The notes beneath the pieces were generated by a model. The model ran no database searches and was not told the origin of the DNA. It saw only the letters and a program-made list of their open reading frames with translations. Made by a program: the position numbers and the translations under genes. From Paenibacillus sp. FSL R5-0345 (lineage in GTDB: Bacteria > Bacillota > Bacilli > Paenibacillales > Paenibacillaceae), in NCBI RefSeq assembly GCF_000758585.1, contig NZ_CP009281.1, positions 5,084,001-5,148,000 on the forward strand: a stretch of 64,000 nt of DNA, given 5' to 3'. Shown here piece after piece: positions 33,661 to 42,922 of this stretch. Position 1 is the first letter of the stretch. Each line of letters begins with the position of its first letter.

Positions 33661-35912
33661 GGGTTAGCTGCCCCTTCCTCTTTTTTCGGCTTACGCACAT
33701 CTTCTGGGTATTCGATCCGTGAATGGAAAATTCCCATGACCGTTTCTTTCAGCGTCCGTGCAATAATATCCAATTCTTTAATTGTTAAATCACATTCGTC
33801 AAACTGATGATCATCCAGTCGACTCTTAATAATCTTTTCAATCATCGTCTCCACCTGTAGGACAGTTGGTTTACGCAATGATCTCACCGCAGCTTCAACA
33901 CTGTCGGCGATTCCGACAACGGCCGATTCCTTCGATTGAGCCTTCGGACCAGGATAACGGAAATCTTCTTCTGTAAAATCAGGCTCTACACCTTTTTCTT
34001 CCGCCAGCTTCAGTGCCTTATGATAAAAATAATGCAGGAACGTAGTTCCATGATGCTGCTCCGCAATATCACGAATCGGCTTAGGCAGCTTATATTCTCG
34101 TTGCATTTCCACCCCATCGCGGGCATGGGCCACTATGATAGATTTACTAAGCTTCGGTTCAATAGAGTCATGCGGATTTTCCATGTTATTCTGATTCTCA
34201 ATAAAATAAAACGGACGTTTTGTTTTGCCGATATCATGATAATACGATCCTACACGGCACAGTAGACCGTCTGCTCCAATCGCTTCCGCGGCAGCCTCCG
34301 ACAGGTTACCTACCATTACACTATGGTGATAGGTTCCCGGTGTTTCGGTAAGAAGCTTGCGCAGCAACGGATGGTTTGGATTAGACAATTCTACCAGTTT
34401 CAGTGCTGATAGAATCCCAAAGGTTGCTTCGAAGAAAGGCATCAGACCAATCACAAGCACCGCAGTCAAAAGTCCACTCGCAAAAGCAAAACCAACAGCA
34501 TACAGCGTGCTTACATCTTTCCATTCTCCACCAGCTAACAGCATCAGCATAAAGACAGTCACACAACCAAAAAGGGATACCATAATCCCACCCTTTAATA
34601 ATGTGGAACGCTGACCTGCACGATGAGTGGCAAAAATAGCCACATAACAAACAACTATTGAAAAGAAGCCAAAAGTGAAATCAAACACCGAATTCTGCTG
34701 AACATTCAAAATGATACTGGCGAGTATACTGATCAGAATAGAACAGAAGTACGCTAATGTCATATCCAGAAGCATGGTAATCAGCATAGCACCAATGGCT
34801 ACTGGAGCCAGATACCCAAGATAGGAATGGACATCCGTCTGCAAAATTGCGGTCAACCGCATAGTGATAATCGTAATAACAAAAACAAGCACCAGCATTA
34901 ATAACTGGGAATTATTATACTTGAAGCCCGCGGTTCCGCCCGAGTATCGGATAAATACCATCAAACCCGCAGATAGCATGGTAGCAAGTAATAGCAATCC
35001 AACCTGAGGCCAATAGTTAACCTCATTACTTAGCAGGCCATTCTCATCCAAAAGAGCGTACAGCTCAGGAGTGATTTTTTGTCCTTTAGCCACGAGGACG
35101 TCCCCTTGCTCAATGAACACATCAGGTGTGTTCTCACGAGCCTGTACCTTCGCTTCCTTCGTTGCATCTTCGTCATAGAACTTATTGCTTGTAATAACGA
35201 GCCTTACTAACTCTTGCACAACCTCACGCGCCGTACGCTGACTCAGTGAGCTGATACTGACCTGCTCCGCCACTTTGGCGCGTGCAGTCTGGGCGTCCGT
35301 GATTTGATCATTCATCAGCCTAGTCACAATATCACGGGCGACTGGCTTCATTTCGATAATGTCCTGAGAGGTCAGTCGTGGAATCTTAATATAAGTTTCA
35401 TCAGGAATGACATAGGTCTGCTCTTTTATGACGGATTGCATTTCCTCCAAAAGATGATCAGAATAAGTGCCTCCGCCCCGATTTGAGGCTATGAAATTTA
35501 AAATAAAATCATTGGCTCTCTGCGGGATCTCATCACGATAAATCTCAGTCTTATCGCTTTGCGAAATCAAATCATCCTGATTGAGGCGATCAATCCGGTC
35601 CAGCAGTGAGGTCACAAGATTATCAGCCCTCATCGGGATAATTTTGTACTTAGGCGATACACCTTCGGCAGCTTCTTCCGCCGCTTTTAGCGTTGCCTTC
35701 TTGTCCAGAATTTGCTTAGGCGCTGTAATCTCCTTCGCACTGAGCGTATTCTCTTTAATATCATATCGCTTGGGCAGCAGATCGGGCGACAGACTGAAGT
35801 AGAACACAAGTCCGAGTAACAGGAAAAGAGCATAGCGTGTCGCCGCGCTATACTTCCACCCGTTGTTCGTATATACAAATCCGCTTAATTTAGATGGTTG
35901 CTTTGAAGCCAT
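33657..35912 (-). CDS. pgpH: 7TM-HD family c-di-AMP phosphodiesterase (PgpH/YqfF)
   Basis: 751-aa membrane protein: first helix at about 26-44, extracellular 7TMR-HDED domain to about 300, seven helices to about 490, and a cytoplasmic HD domain (GTYHHSVMV at 527-535, HDIGK at 559-563). It hydrolyses the second messenger c-di-AMP and so affects osmotic and wall homeostasis. Full length. AAAGGGG stands upstream of the ATG. Coupled to ybeY. Confidence 0.95.
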   Translation of the reverse strand: MASKQPSKLSGFVYTNNGWKYSAATRYALFLLLGLVFYFSLSPDLLPKRYDIKENTLSAKEITAPKQILDKKATLKAAEEAAEGVSPKYKIIPMRADNLVTSLLDRIDRLNQDDLISQSDKTEIYRDEIPQRANDFILNFIASNRGGGTYSDHLLEEMQSVIKEQTYVIPDETYIKIPRLTSQDIIEMKPVARDIVTRLMNDQITDAQTARAKVAEQVSISSLSQRTAREVVQELVRLVITSNKFYDEDATKEAKVQARENTPDVFIEQGDVLVAKGQKITPELYALLDENGLLSNEVNYWPQVGLLLLATMLSAGLMVFIRYSGGTAGFKYNNSQLLMLVLVFVITIITMRLTAILQTDVHSYLGYLAPVAIGAMLITMLLDMTLAYFCSILISILASIILNVQQNSVFDFTFGFFSIVVCYVAIFATHRAGQRSTLLKGGIMVSLFGCVTVFMLMLLAGGEWKDVSTLYAVGFAFASGLLTAVLVIGLMPFFEATFGILSALKLVELSNPNHPLLRKLLTETPGTYHHSVMVGNLSEAAAEAIGADGLLCRVGSYYHDIGKTKRPFYFIENQNNMENPHDSIEPKLSKSIIVAHARDGVEMQREYKLPKPIRDIAEQHHGTTFLHYFYHKALKLAEEKGVEPDFTEEDFRYPGPKAQSKESAVVGIADSVEAAVRSLRKPTVLQVETMIEKIIKSRLDDHQFDECDLTIKELDIIARTLKETVMGIFHSRIEYPEDVRKPKKEEGAANP

Positions 35913-35926
35913 GAAGACAATCCCCT

Positions 35927-36898
35927 TTATTGGAGGTTTTCGGCAGAGCGGTCATAGGCAACGATTATTTTCTGCACCAGGGAATGCCGTACTACATCCT
36001 GTTCCGCGAAGTAGACAAAGCCAAGTTCTTCTATGCCGGATAAAATTGCTTTGGCTTCAATCAAACCGGATTTCTTGCCGCGGGGCAGGTCAATCTGGGT
36101 AACGTCACCTGTAATCACCATTTTGGACCCGAAGCCGAGTCGAGTCAAAAACATTTTCATTTGCTCAGGCGTTGTATTCTGCGCTTCATCCAGGATGATA
36201 AACGAATCATCCAGCGTACGTCCGCGCATATAAGCCAGCGGGGCAATTTCAATTAATCCCCGTTCAAGCGCCTTAGCCACCTGATCGGGCCCCATAACGT
36301 CGTATAAGGCATCATATAACGGACGGAGGTATGGATCTACCTTTTCTTGCAAATCCCCTGGAAGGAACCCTAGACTCTCTCCTGCTTCTACTGCGGGACG
36401 CGTAAGAATGATACGCTTAACAGAACCTTCTTTTAGTGCCGTAACTGCAAGCACCACTGCCAAGTAGGTCTTCCCTGTTCCTGCAGGACCGATTCCGAAT
36501 ACAATATCACGCTTCTTGATCGTTGTCACATAATGCTTCTGGCCAATCGTTTTGACACGGATAGGCTTTCCACGAAAAGTTGTTGTAATTTCTCCTTTGA
36601 ACAAATCGAGCAATTGATCGACTCGAAAGTCTTTCGCCAGCTCCACAGCGTACTGCACGTCACGTTCAGTAAGTATGTATCCGCCCCGAATGAGGGACAG
36701 CAGCACATTAAACAATTGCTCCAGCATGTCTACTTCCCGCTCCGCACCACGTATCGTTAACTCTGCTTCACGGGAATCAATAATAGCGGGAATTTCACTC
36801 TCGATGATTTTTAGGAATCCATCCTGCGGGCCGAACAGCGATTGCGCTTCTCCCGCATTTTGCAAAGTTATACGAATGCTTGCAGTCTGTTCTGACAA
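35927..36898 (-). CDS. phoH: PhoH family ATPase
   Basis: 323-aa PhoH/YbeZ-type protein. KH-like N-terminus, then P-loop ATPase with GPAGTGKT near 136-143 and FIILDEAQN. It is linked with ybeY in most bacteria, and is thought to act with it in RNA metabolism. The start is a TTG at 36898: a stop lies just upstream in frame, and GAGG precedes it closely. Fourteen nucleotides separate it from pgpH. Confidence 0.94.
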   Translation of the reverse strand: MSEQTASIRITLQNAGEAQSLFGPQDGFLKIIESEIPAIIDSREAELTIRGAEREVDMLEQLFNVLLSLIRGGYILTERDVQYAVELAKDFRVDQLLDLFKGEITTTFRGKPIRVKTIGQKHYVTTIKKRDIVFGIGPAGTGKTYLAVVLAVTALKEGSVKRIILTRPAVEAGESLGFLPGDLQEKVDPYLRPLYDALYDVMGPDQVAKALERGLIEIAPLAYMRGRTLDDSFIILDEAQNTTPEQMKMFLTRLGFGSKMVITGDVTQIDLPRGKKSGLIEAKAILSGIEELGFVYFAEQDVVRHSLVQKIIVAYDRSAENLQ

Positions 36899-36913
36899 GT
36901 AGCCTCATTCTCC

Positions 36914-38095
36914 TCAATTGTTTACTATTGGCAGTTCTTCGGAAATTTTCTCTTCTACTTCAAAGATCACTTTCATATAAACTTTACCATTCTCTTTCTT
37001 CTCATGCAAAACTTTTTGACTTTTGATTACGCTATCAACGCCATAACGCGCCAAAATATCATTCTTCGCCCGCTCGATTCCCTTTTCAAATCCAGCCTCG
37101 GGAGTCAACGTCTCACTCGTTTCACTAATCTCCAATTCTTTCTCAGTCATTAGGCCCAGCGGCAGCTTAATGGACCGCCAGGACAGCGGATCATGTTCAG
37201 TAAGCGTCCGTGATTTCTCGAAAAGAGATTCGCCATAACCCCATAGCTGTATAGCCCATTTGCCAAGCACCAGATAGGTTCGATCCTTACGTTCCCCTGT
37301 ATATGAGCTGTTCGTTGTTGTAAGAGGCACCTCTATATTGTATTCATGCCATACTAGACCTTTAACCTCACCTTTAGCTACCACGTACTGTACATTTTCT
37401 TCGTCGCCTAGAGCACCAGAGATCAGGATATCGCCTTTTTTAACCCGAGAGTTTCGAGCCACAACCGGTCTGCCCTGCTCCGCATATATTTCAGTTACCA
37501 CCGCATCTGTTCTGCTAATCAAATGCCGCTGACTAAGTAGAGGTTTGATATCCGGCTGTTTAGATTCTACCACTTGAATTTTAATGCTCGTCCCCGTCCG
37601 CTGCACCCCTATCCATGAAACGCCAGGTAATTGGGCTAGGAGCCCCTTAGAGAGCTTGTCCGGCTCATCCAGACGCCATATCCATTGAAAAGGATACACG
37701 CCCTCCTGGCGAGCAGCAGCCAATATATCCTCAGAGGCGATCTTTTCATTCCCCTCGACTCTGATGCTCCACACCATCGTAGATAACATAAAGAGCGTAA
37801 TCCCGAATACCAATATCCCTATGCCAAAAAATTTCCGTTTCCACAGACGCGCCATTAGAAATGGTAGTCCGCTTCTTCCTGTAACGTGCATCCGACAGCC
37901 TGTCTTTTTTAAAATCGGACGGAGGACATAAAAATCATCCAGAAGCAGCTTAAGGGAAGCGCCGCCCTCAGCGGGCCTCACATCCCAAATCACTATCCCT
38001 GCTTCAGAAATGACATTAATAAATCTCTCCACCTGAGGCCCCGTCACAAGCAGTGTAACGGATCCCCGCAGTGCTGAAAGAGGTGGTTCCTTCAT
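36914..38095 (-). CDS. yqfD: sporulation protein YqfD
   Basis: 393-aa bitopic protein with one clear membrane helix at about 90-110 (FFGIGILVFGITLFMLSTMV) and a large extracytoplasmic domain. In Bacillus YqfD is a mother-cell sporulation protein needed for forespore engulfment-stage stability; the spoIVFB-like helix pattern SIRVEGNEKI is conserved. Overlaps yqfC by 4 nt (ATGA). AGGGGAAATC precedes the ATG. Confidence 0.92.
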   Translation of the reverse strand: MKEPPLSALRGSVTLLVTGPQVERFINVISEAGIVIWDVRPAEGGASLKLLLDDFYVLRPILKKTGCRMHVTGRSGLPFLMARLWKRKFFGIGILVFGITLFMLSTMVWSIRVEGNEKIASEDILAAARQEGVYPFQWIWRLDEPDKLSKGLLAQLPGVSWIGVQRTGTSIKIQVVESKQPDIKPLLSQRHLISRTDAVVTEIYAEQGRPVVARNSRVKKGDILISGALGDEENVQYVVAKGEVKGLVWHEYNIEVPLTTTNSSYTGERKDRTYLVLGKWAIQLWGYGESLFEKSRTLTEHDPLSWRSIKLPLGLMTEKELEISETSETLTPEAGFEKGIERAKNDILARYGVDSVIKSQKVLHEKKENGKVYMKVIFEVEEKISEELPIVNN

Positions 38096-38385
38096 GATTT
38101 CCCCTCGCTTTCGTTATATCTGATCTCTCCGATAATGCCTTCTACCGCCAGTTCCTGGCCAAGAATATTGCGGATGACAAGATTCTCTCCCGTGATTTCA
38201 AGCGATCCTTTAGCTAACGCGAGCTTAAGCTGGCCTGATGAAAAATGCAGCACGCCGCGATGGTTCTCGATATACAGTTCTTTGTTGCCGATCAGGGTGA
38301 TCCGGGGCATTTCCTGTAATAAATCCTGTGGTAGATCTAGCACCCCGTTTGTCCATCCCCGCAGCCTGCGGCCAATACGGGTCAT
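38092..38385 (-). CDS. yqfC: sporulation protein YqfC
   Basis: 97-aa beta-rich protein of the YabP/YqfC family. WTNGVLDLPQDLLQEMPRIT and ITLIGNKELYIENHRGV are family-typical. The ATG at 38385 has AAGGGGGAACG upstream; a 35-codon longer frame has no support. Heads the yqfC-yqfD-phoH-pgpH-ybeY-dgkA operon, each gene closely spaced or overlapping. Confidence 0.92.
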   Translation of the reverse strand: MTRIGRRLRGWTNGVLDLPQDLLQEMPRITLIGNKELYIENHRGVLHFSSGQLKLALAKGSLEITGENLVIRNILGQELAVEGIIGEIRYNESEGKS

Positions 38386-38488
38386 AAGTAGACGTTCCCC
38401 CTTCCTGCCTTCTGTACACCTTATGCGGCAACGCTTTTGTTTATGAGAAGAAGTAATAAAGGAGCAACTTTCAGATATAAAAAATGCC

Positions 38489-38534
38489 AAAAAAGCCTTG
38501 GCCTCCTATCGCAAAGATAGGAAAACCAAGGCTT
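38489..38534 (-). terminator. intrinsic terminator of the nfeD-floA operon
   Basis: Minus strand AAGCCTTGG ... CCTATC-TTTGC-GATAGG ... CCAAGGCTT then TTTT. Confidence 0.9.
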
Positions 38535-38554
38535 AATTGTTACTATGCTCGAAA

Positions 38555-39106
38555 TTACGATCGTCGGGTGGAATGCGGCTGGCGAGCACGCGGAGGTCCT
38601 AGAATCTCCGCCCAGACTACACCATTGCGCAGTTCATCCCTATTCCCTGTTCTATTTGACTGAACAGCTATGTCAGAGGACGAATTCTTCGTCTTCTTCG
38701 ACTTGGGATCCGCTCCTGCTATTCCATCAAAAGCAGATTGAAGACGCCGCACCTCTTCCTGCATTCTTTGTGTGCGCAGTTCAACTCCGTCATCAGCGTA
38801 CTCCAAAGACATACCTTCTCCAGTAGAATAATCTGGCGTTGGGATGTAGGCAGGCTCTGGAAAGGCAGGTGATGCGTCATACTCACGGGAGGATGTAGTA
38901 ACAGGGGTTGGAAAACCACTGCCAGTCTGTTCCGGTCGGTCTCCGTTCCCGTCTACATCTTTATTACGGCGGAGAGGATTCCCTTCTCCTCCACCAAAAG
39001 TAGGCATTCCTCCGCGTGTAGCACCTTTGGGCTTGTTCTTCGTAGCCTTGTTCACATTGGATACAATCGCGAAGATAATTACCGCAACAATATAGATCCA
39101 GCTCAT
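38555..39106 (-). CDS. hypothetical single-pass membrane protein downstream of floA
   Basis: 183-aa protein not assigned to a known family. One N-terminal hydrophobic helix (residues 2-17), then a long polar, Gly/Pro/Ser-rich and probably disordered region, a helical stretch near 108-130 (LRTQRMQEEVRRLQSAFDGI) and a short C-terminal WAEILGPPRARQP motif. It takes the position of yqfB after floA, so may be a SigW-controlled envelope-stress partner (inference). GGGGATG precedes the ATG. Confidence 0.75.
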   Translation of the reverse strand: MSWIYIVAVIIFAIVSNVNKATKNKPKGATRGGMPTFGGGEGNPLRRNKDVDGNGDRPEQTGSGFPTPVTTSSREYDASPAFPEPAYIPTPDYSTGEGMSLEYADDGVELRTQRMQEEVRRLQSAFDGIAGADPKSKKTKNSSSDIAVQSNRTGNRDELRNGVVWAEILGPPRARQPHSTRRS

Positions 39107-39124
39107 GGAGATTCACATCCCCTT

Positions 39125-40126
39125 TTATTTGTTATTGTTAGGACGATTATTGTCGTCCTGATCATTCATTTTGCCGAGGGAGCCGCGCATTTGCGTATCC
39201 GCCTCAATATTTTTGATGTTCATGTAGTCCATCACACCGATTTGACCATTTCTGAGCGCCTCTGCCATCGCCATAGGTACCTGAGATTCAGCTTCAACAA
39301 CAAGCGCCTTCATCTCAACTACGCGCGCCTTCATCTCTTGCTCATGAGCAACAGCCATTGCTCTGCGCTCTTCTGCCTTGGCTTGCGCAATACGTTTATC
39401 CGCTTCTGCTTGCTCGGTTTGAAGATAAGCACCGATGTTCTTGCCTACATCGATATCCGCAATATCAATGGATAGGATCTCAAAAGCAGTTCCTGAATCC
39501 AGACCTTTGGACAATACTGTACGGGAAATCAAATCCGGATTCTCCAGGACATCTTTGTGTGAATCACTCGAACCCACTGTTGTTACAATCCCTTCACCAA
39601 CACGGGCAATGATTGTTTCTTCACCTGCACCACCCACGAGACGGTCGATATTGGCACGTACAGTAACACGTGCTTTTACCTTCACTTCAATCCCGTTTTT
39701 AGCGACAGCCGCAACAACCGGTGTCTCAATTACACGAGGGTTAACACTCATTTGCACAGCCTGAAGCACATCGCGACCTGCAAGATCAATAGCCGCTGCG
39801 CGAGTGAATTCCAGAGGAATATCTGCACGTTGTGCTGCAATAAGCGCATTAACAACCCGGTCTACATTACCACCAGCGAGATAGTGACTCTCCAGTTGAT
39901 TAATATTCAATCCAAGACCTGCCTTAGTCGCTTTAATCATTGGATTAACGATGCGACTTGGTGTTACTCGACGCAGTCTCATCGCCACTAGTGTAATAAT
40001 GCTGATTCTTACCCCTGACGCCAATGCTGAAATCCAGAGCATGACCGGGAAGAAGCTTAAAAATACGCTCAACAAAATGATCACGACTACCGCGATGAAC
40101 AAAAAAGTAATTAAAGATGCTTCCAT
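39125..40126 (-). CDS. floA: flotillin-like protein FloA
   Basis: 333-aa lipid-raft scaffold protein: N-terminal membrane hairpin (about 5-40), SPFH-like domain, and a C-terminal helical region rich in Ala/Glu (EQAEADKRIAQAKAEERRAM). It organises functional membrane microdomains. GGAGG precedes the ATG. Downstream of nfeD, as in the Bacillus yqeZ-yqfA operon. Confidence 0.95.
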   Translation of the reverse strand: MEASLITFLFIAVVVIILLSVFLSFFPVMLWISALASGVRISIITLVAMRLRRVTPSRIVNPMIKATKAGLGLNINQLESHYLAGGNVDRVVNALIAAQRADIPLEFTRAAAIDLAGRDVLQAVQMSVNPRVIETPVVAAVAKNGIEVKVKARVTVRANIDRLVGGAGEETIIARVGEGIVTTVGSSDSHKDVLENPDLISRTVLSKGLDSGTAFEILSIDIADIDVGKNIGAYLQTEQAEADKRIAQAKAEERRAMAVAHEQEMKARVVEMKALVVEAESQVPMAMAEALRNGQIGVMDYMNIKNIEADTQMRGSLGKMNDQDDNNRPNNNK

Positions 40127-40187
40127 AACCTTATAACCTCCAGTAAATTATTGTGGAGCTAATTCTTCATACCCTTTATCTTTTACC

Positions 40188-41573
40188 TTATTCCTTAATT
40201 TCCTTCACCACAATCCGTCCGCCCTCAACTTTTACAACTGAGACCGGTGCATTAACGCTTATAAAGCTGCCTTCTGTAACGACATCTACCCGCTCGCCGC
40301 CAATCATAGCTGTTCCGGATGGACGAAGTGGCGTAATACTGTTTCCTATAGCTCCAACTAGGCTTAACTTCTCTTCAACAGGTACAAATCCCTGATCTTT
40401 AGAGAGCGTATCCTTTAAAATAAACCTATTCCAAATTCCACGTTCTTTAAATGCGACAGCCACAATCACAATGACTACAATAGCAGCCGCGAATGCGATG
40501 CCCAGACTAAACAATGCATGTGTAAAGCTGTATGCTGCGCGTACGACACCTGCCACAAGACTCACGGAACCGAGTAACCCCAATATCCCAAAGCTCGGCA
40601 CAAACAGCTCCAGCACAAGCATGACAAGTCCGATTATGAATAAAAGCCAAGTCTCAGATCCGGCAAACCCTGCTACAGAGTTTCCGAAAAAATATAAAAC
40701 AAAGGCTAATATTCCAATAATCCCAGGCGCACCAAAGCCCGGTACGATCAGCTCAATCACAACACCTGTGATCCCGATGAATAACAGAATCGTCATAATA
40801 ATCGGATTTGTCAGAAATTGCGACATTTTCTCGGCACCCGTATGCTCCACACGAAAAATGTCATCTGTAGTATAACCTAACCAAGTAATCGCTTCTTCAG
40901 GAGTGGTTGTAATTTGATCAGCATAGCCAGCTCTTAAAGCTTCGTCACTAGACAAGGCAATAATTTCGCCCTGCGCTTTAGATACGCCTAGATCCGGCTT
41001 ATCCACAACCAAATTACTATCGACCATTCCCGCAGCAATATCAGGATCACGTTCATTTAGAGCAGCGGCTCCAATCATTTTCGATTTCCAGTAGGACACC
41101 ATCTTCGCGTCATCTACTTTCTGGCCGCTACTATCCACTAGAGATGCAGAACCTATCATGCTTCCCGGCTTCATGATGATTGCACCTGCGTTTAGTGCTA
41201 TGTAACTGCCTGCAGAAGCGGCATCACCTTTAATAAATGCAGCTGTAGGTATGTCACTATCTCTTACCATCGTCCCAATCTGTTCTGCTGAATTCACCAA
41301 TCCACCCGGCGTATCCACCTCAAGTACAATTAGAACTGCACCATAATTAGCAGCTTCTGCAAACCCTCTTTCCAAAAAGCTCTGAAGACCTCGTTCAATT
41401 TTTTGATCAACCGGAATAATAAACACAGGCCCTTTCTTCATCTCGCCACTTGCAGCTATCGGTGCTTTTGGTGCTGTTACATCAGCGCTTACATTCGGAA
41501 TAAACGGGGTTAAGAGCAGTAACAGCAGAACAACGGGAATGCTTGCTAACATAATTTTCCGTATTCTTTTCAA
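40188..41573 (-). CDS. NfeD family membrane serine protease-like protein (YqeZ)
   Basis: 461-aa protein: signal-like helix at 8-25, ClpP-like protease domain with likely Ser120 (AASAGSYI) and Lys134 (IIMKPGSMIG), about five membrane helices (230-370) and a C-terminal NfeD OB fold. Acts with flotillins. The TTG at 41573 is chosen for the GGGAGG 7 nt upstream; a TTG seven codons earlier would place that ribosome site inside the gene. A perfect SigW-type promoter lies 43 bp upstream. Confidence 0.93.
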   Translation of the reverse strand: MKRIRKIMLASIPVVLLLLLLTPFIPNVSADVTAPKAPIAASGEMKKGPVFIIPVDQKIERGLQSFLERGFAEAANYGAVLIVLEVDTPGGLVNSAEQIGTMVRDSDIPTAAFIKGDAASAGSYIALNAGAIIMKPGSMIGSASLVDSSGQKVDDAKMVSYWKSKMIGAAALNERDPDIAAGMVDSNLVVDKPDLGVSKAQGEIIALSSDEALRAGYADQITTTPEEAITWLGYTTDDIFRVEHTGAEKMSQFLTNPIIMTILLFIGITGVVIELIVPGFGAPGIIGILAFVLYFFGNSVAGFAGSETWLLFIIGLVMLVLELFVPSFGILGLLGSVSLVAGVVRAAYSFTHALFSLGIAFAAAIVVIVIVAVAFKERGIWNRFILKDTLSKDQGFVPVEEKLSLVGAIGNSITPLRPSGTAMIGGERVDVVTEGSFISVNAPVSVVKVEGGRIVVKEIKE

Positions 41574-41620
41574 TGTTTTACCTCCCTTCTTCAACTTGAC
41601 CCGGGATACATAAACGTTAT

Positions 41621-41646
41621 TACGCCGAAAACAGATTTACGTTTCA
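41621..41646 (-). promoter_or_regulatory. SigW-type (ECF) promoter of nfeD-floA
   Basis: Minus strand TGAAAC (41641-41646), 16-bp spacer, CGTA (41621-41624): exact match to the SigW consensus. The equivalent Bacillus subtilis operon is known to be SigW-dependent. Confidence 0.88.
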
Positions 41647-41652
41647 AAACAA

Positions 41653-41748
41653 GCTAAAACGCCTACAGCGTCCAATTAAGGACGGTAAGCGTTTATGCGA
41701 AAATTATAAGGATAAAGTATGGTGTGAAACTAATAATTTCTTATAATT
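41653..41748 (+). repeat. two-hairpin intergenic repeat, copy 3
   Basis: Starts GCTAAAACGCC, contains CGTCC-AATTAA-GGACG and GCGTTTATGC, ends AATTATAAG ... CTTATAATT. Relative to the other copies an A-T pair is swapped for T-A in the last stem. Confidence 0.8.
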
Positions 41749-41756
41749 CAAAGAAA

Positions 41757-41780
41757 AGCACCCCTTTTACAAGGGGTGCT
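41757..41780 (-). terminator. intrinsic terminator of yqeY
   Basis: Minus strand AGCACCCCTT-GTAA-AAGGGGTGCT then TTTC. Confidence 0.85.
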
Positions 41781-41789
41781 GGCGCTATA

Positions 41790-42233
41790 TTATTGCAGAA
41801 ATTGTTGAACCGCTTGGTTCACGAGTTTACCATCGGCGCGACCTTTGACCTTAGGCATCAGTGCGCTCATGACCTTACCCATTTCACTTTTCGAAGAAGC
41901 ACCGGTTTCCTGGATGGTCTGCTGTACAATTACTTTAATTTCTTCTTCGGAAAGTTGCTCGGGAAGATACTTAATAATAATCTCGATTTCTGCCTTCGTA
42001 CTCGCGGCAAGCTCATCGCGACCCGCTGATTCAAATTCTTGGAGGGCATCTTTGCGCTGTTTGATTTCACGACTAAGGATATCAAGCACTTCGTTGTCGT
42101 CCAATGTTCTCTTCAAATCTATTTCAAGATACTTTATTGTAGAACGAACCATTCGAATCGTGGAGAGCGTGAACTTGTCCTTACTCTTCATCGCTTGCTT
42201 CATATCTTCGTTCAATCTCTCGCTAAGATTCAT
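41790..42233 (-). CDS. yqeY: GatB/YqeY domain protein
   Basis: 147-aa helical protein with LNEDMKQAMKSKDKFTLSTI at the start and the C-terminal MGKVMSALMPKVKGRADG motif, homologous to the tRNA-binding tail of GatB. Its own function is unknown. AGGAGG lies 11 nt before the ATG. Fifteen nucleotides after rpsU; the rpsU-yqeY pair is conserved. Confidence 0.94.
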   Translation of the reverse strand: MNLSERLNEDMKQAMKSKDKFTLSTIRMVRSTIKYLEIDLKRTLDDNEVLDILSREIKQRKDALQEFESAGRDELAASTKAEIEIIIKYLPEQLSEEEIKVIVQQTIQETGASSKSEMGKVMSALMPKVKGRADGKLVNQAVQQFLQ

Positions 42234-42248
42234 GCGTGGGTAATCCTC

Positions 42249-42422
42249 CTAAAACTTTCTCTTACGAGCAGCCTCAGACTTCAGCTTTTTCTTAACGCTT
42301 GGCTTTTCGTAATGTTTGCGTTTCTTCACCTCAGCCAAGACACCATCTTTTGCGATGGAACGTTTAAAGCGACGAAGTGCAGCATCAATTGTCTCGTTTT
42401 TGCGAACTTTCGTTTCAGACAC
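42249..42422 (-). CDS. rpsU: 30S ribosomal protein S21
   Basis: 57-aa basic protein with RKNETIDAALRRFKRS and the C-terminal SEAARKRKF typical of S21. Start is a GTG at 42422 with GGAGGGG 5 nt upstream, which gives the family's usual length; a 14-codon extension is unsupported. A consensus promoter lies about 60 bp upstream. Confidence 0.97.
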   Translation of the reverse strand: MSETKVRKNETIDAALRRFKRSIAKDGVLAEVKKRKHYEKPSVKKKLKSEAARKRKF

Positions 42423-42479
42423 AGTTTCCCCTCCCTCCGACCATACCGTCCAAGAGCATAACACGGTTTATCAAATTCC

Positions 42480-42509
42480 ATTATAGGTCAAACGGAAATA
42501 GGGTGTCAA
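42480..42509 (-). promoter_or_regulatory. consensus SigA promoter of rpsU-yqeY
   Basis: Minus strand TTGACA (42504-42509), 18-bp spacer, TATAAT (42480-42485): both hexamers perfect. Confidence 0.88.
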
Positions 42510-42562
42510 CCTTCGTGTTATTCTTTTTTTCTGGCAAGTTCTTCAACATTTAATGATTGTAC

Positions 42563-42922
42563 TTATGCGTGAGAAGCTGAGTTTCCTGTAAGAGCTCCCA
42601 GCTTGGCCCCACCAAGCAAGTGATAATGAAGATGAGGCACAGCTTGTCCACTATCCGGACCACAATTATTGATCAAACGATAACCAGACTCAGCAATCCC
42701 AAGATCGATAGCGATCTGTTGCGCTACACTGTGAATTTCTGCGATCAGCGGAAGATCCTCAGGTGTGACATCATTCATGGAAGCAATGAACTTCTTTGGA
42801 ATGATCAACACATGTACCGGTGCAGCCGGCTCGATGTCGTAGAATGCAAGAATACGTTCGTTTTCAAATACTTTTTTGGAAGGAATAGTACCCTCAATAA
42901 TTTTGCTGAACACGGTCTCCAT
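42563..42922 (-). CDS. HIT family nucleotide hydrolase (HinT-like)
   Basis: 119-aa protein with the histidine triad HLHYH (His97, His99, His101) and the SKIIEGTIPSKKVFENE start. HinT-type enzymes cleave purine nucleoside phosphoramidates. TAGGAGG precedes the ATG. Monocistronic, just upstream of the rpsU promoter. Confidence 0.94.
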   Translation of the reverse strand: METVFSKIIEGTIPSKKVFENERILAFYDIEPAAPVHVLIIPKKFIASMNDVTPEDLPLIAEIHSVAQQIAIDLGIAESGYRLINNCGPDSGQAVPHLHYHLLGGAKLGALTGNSASHA

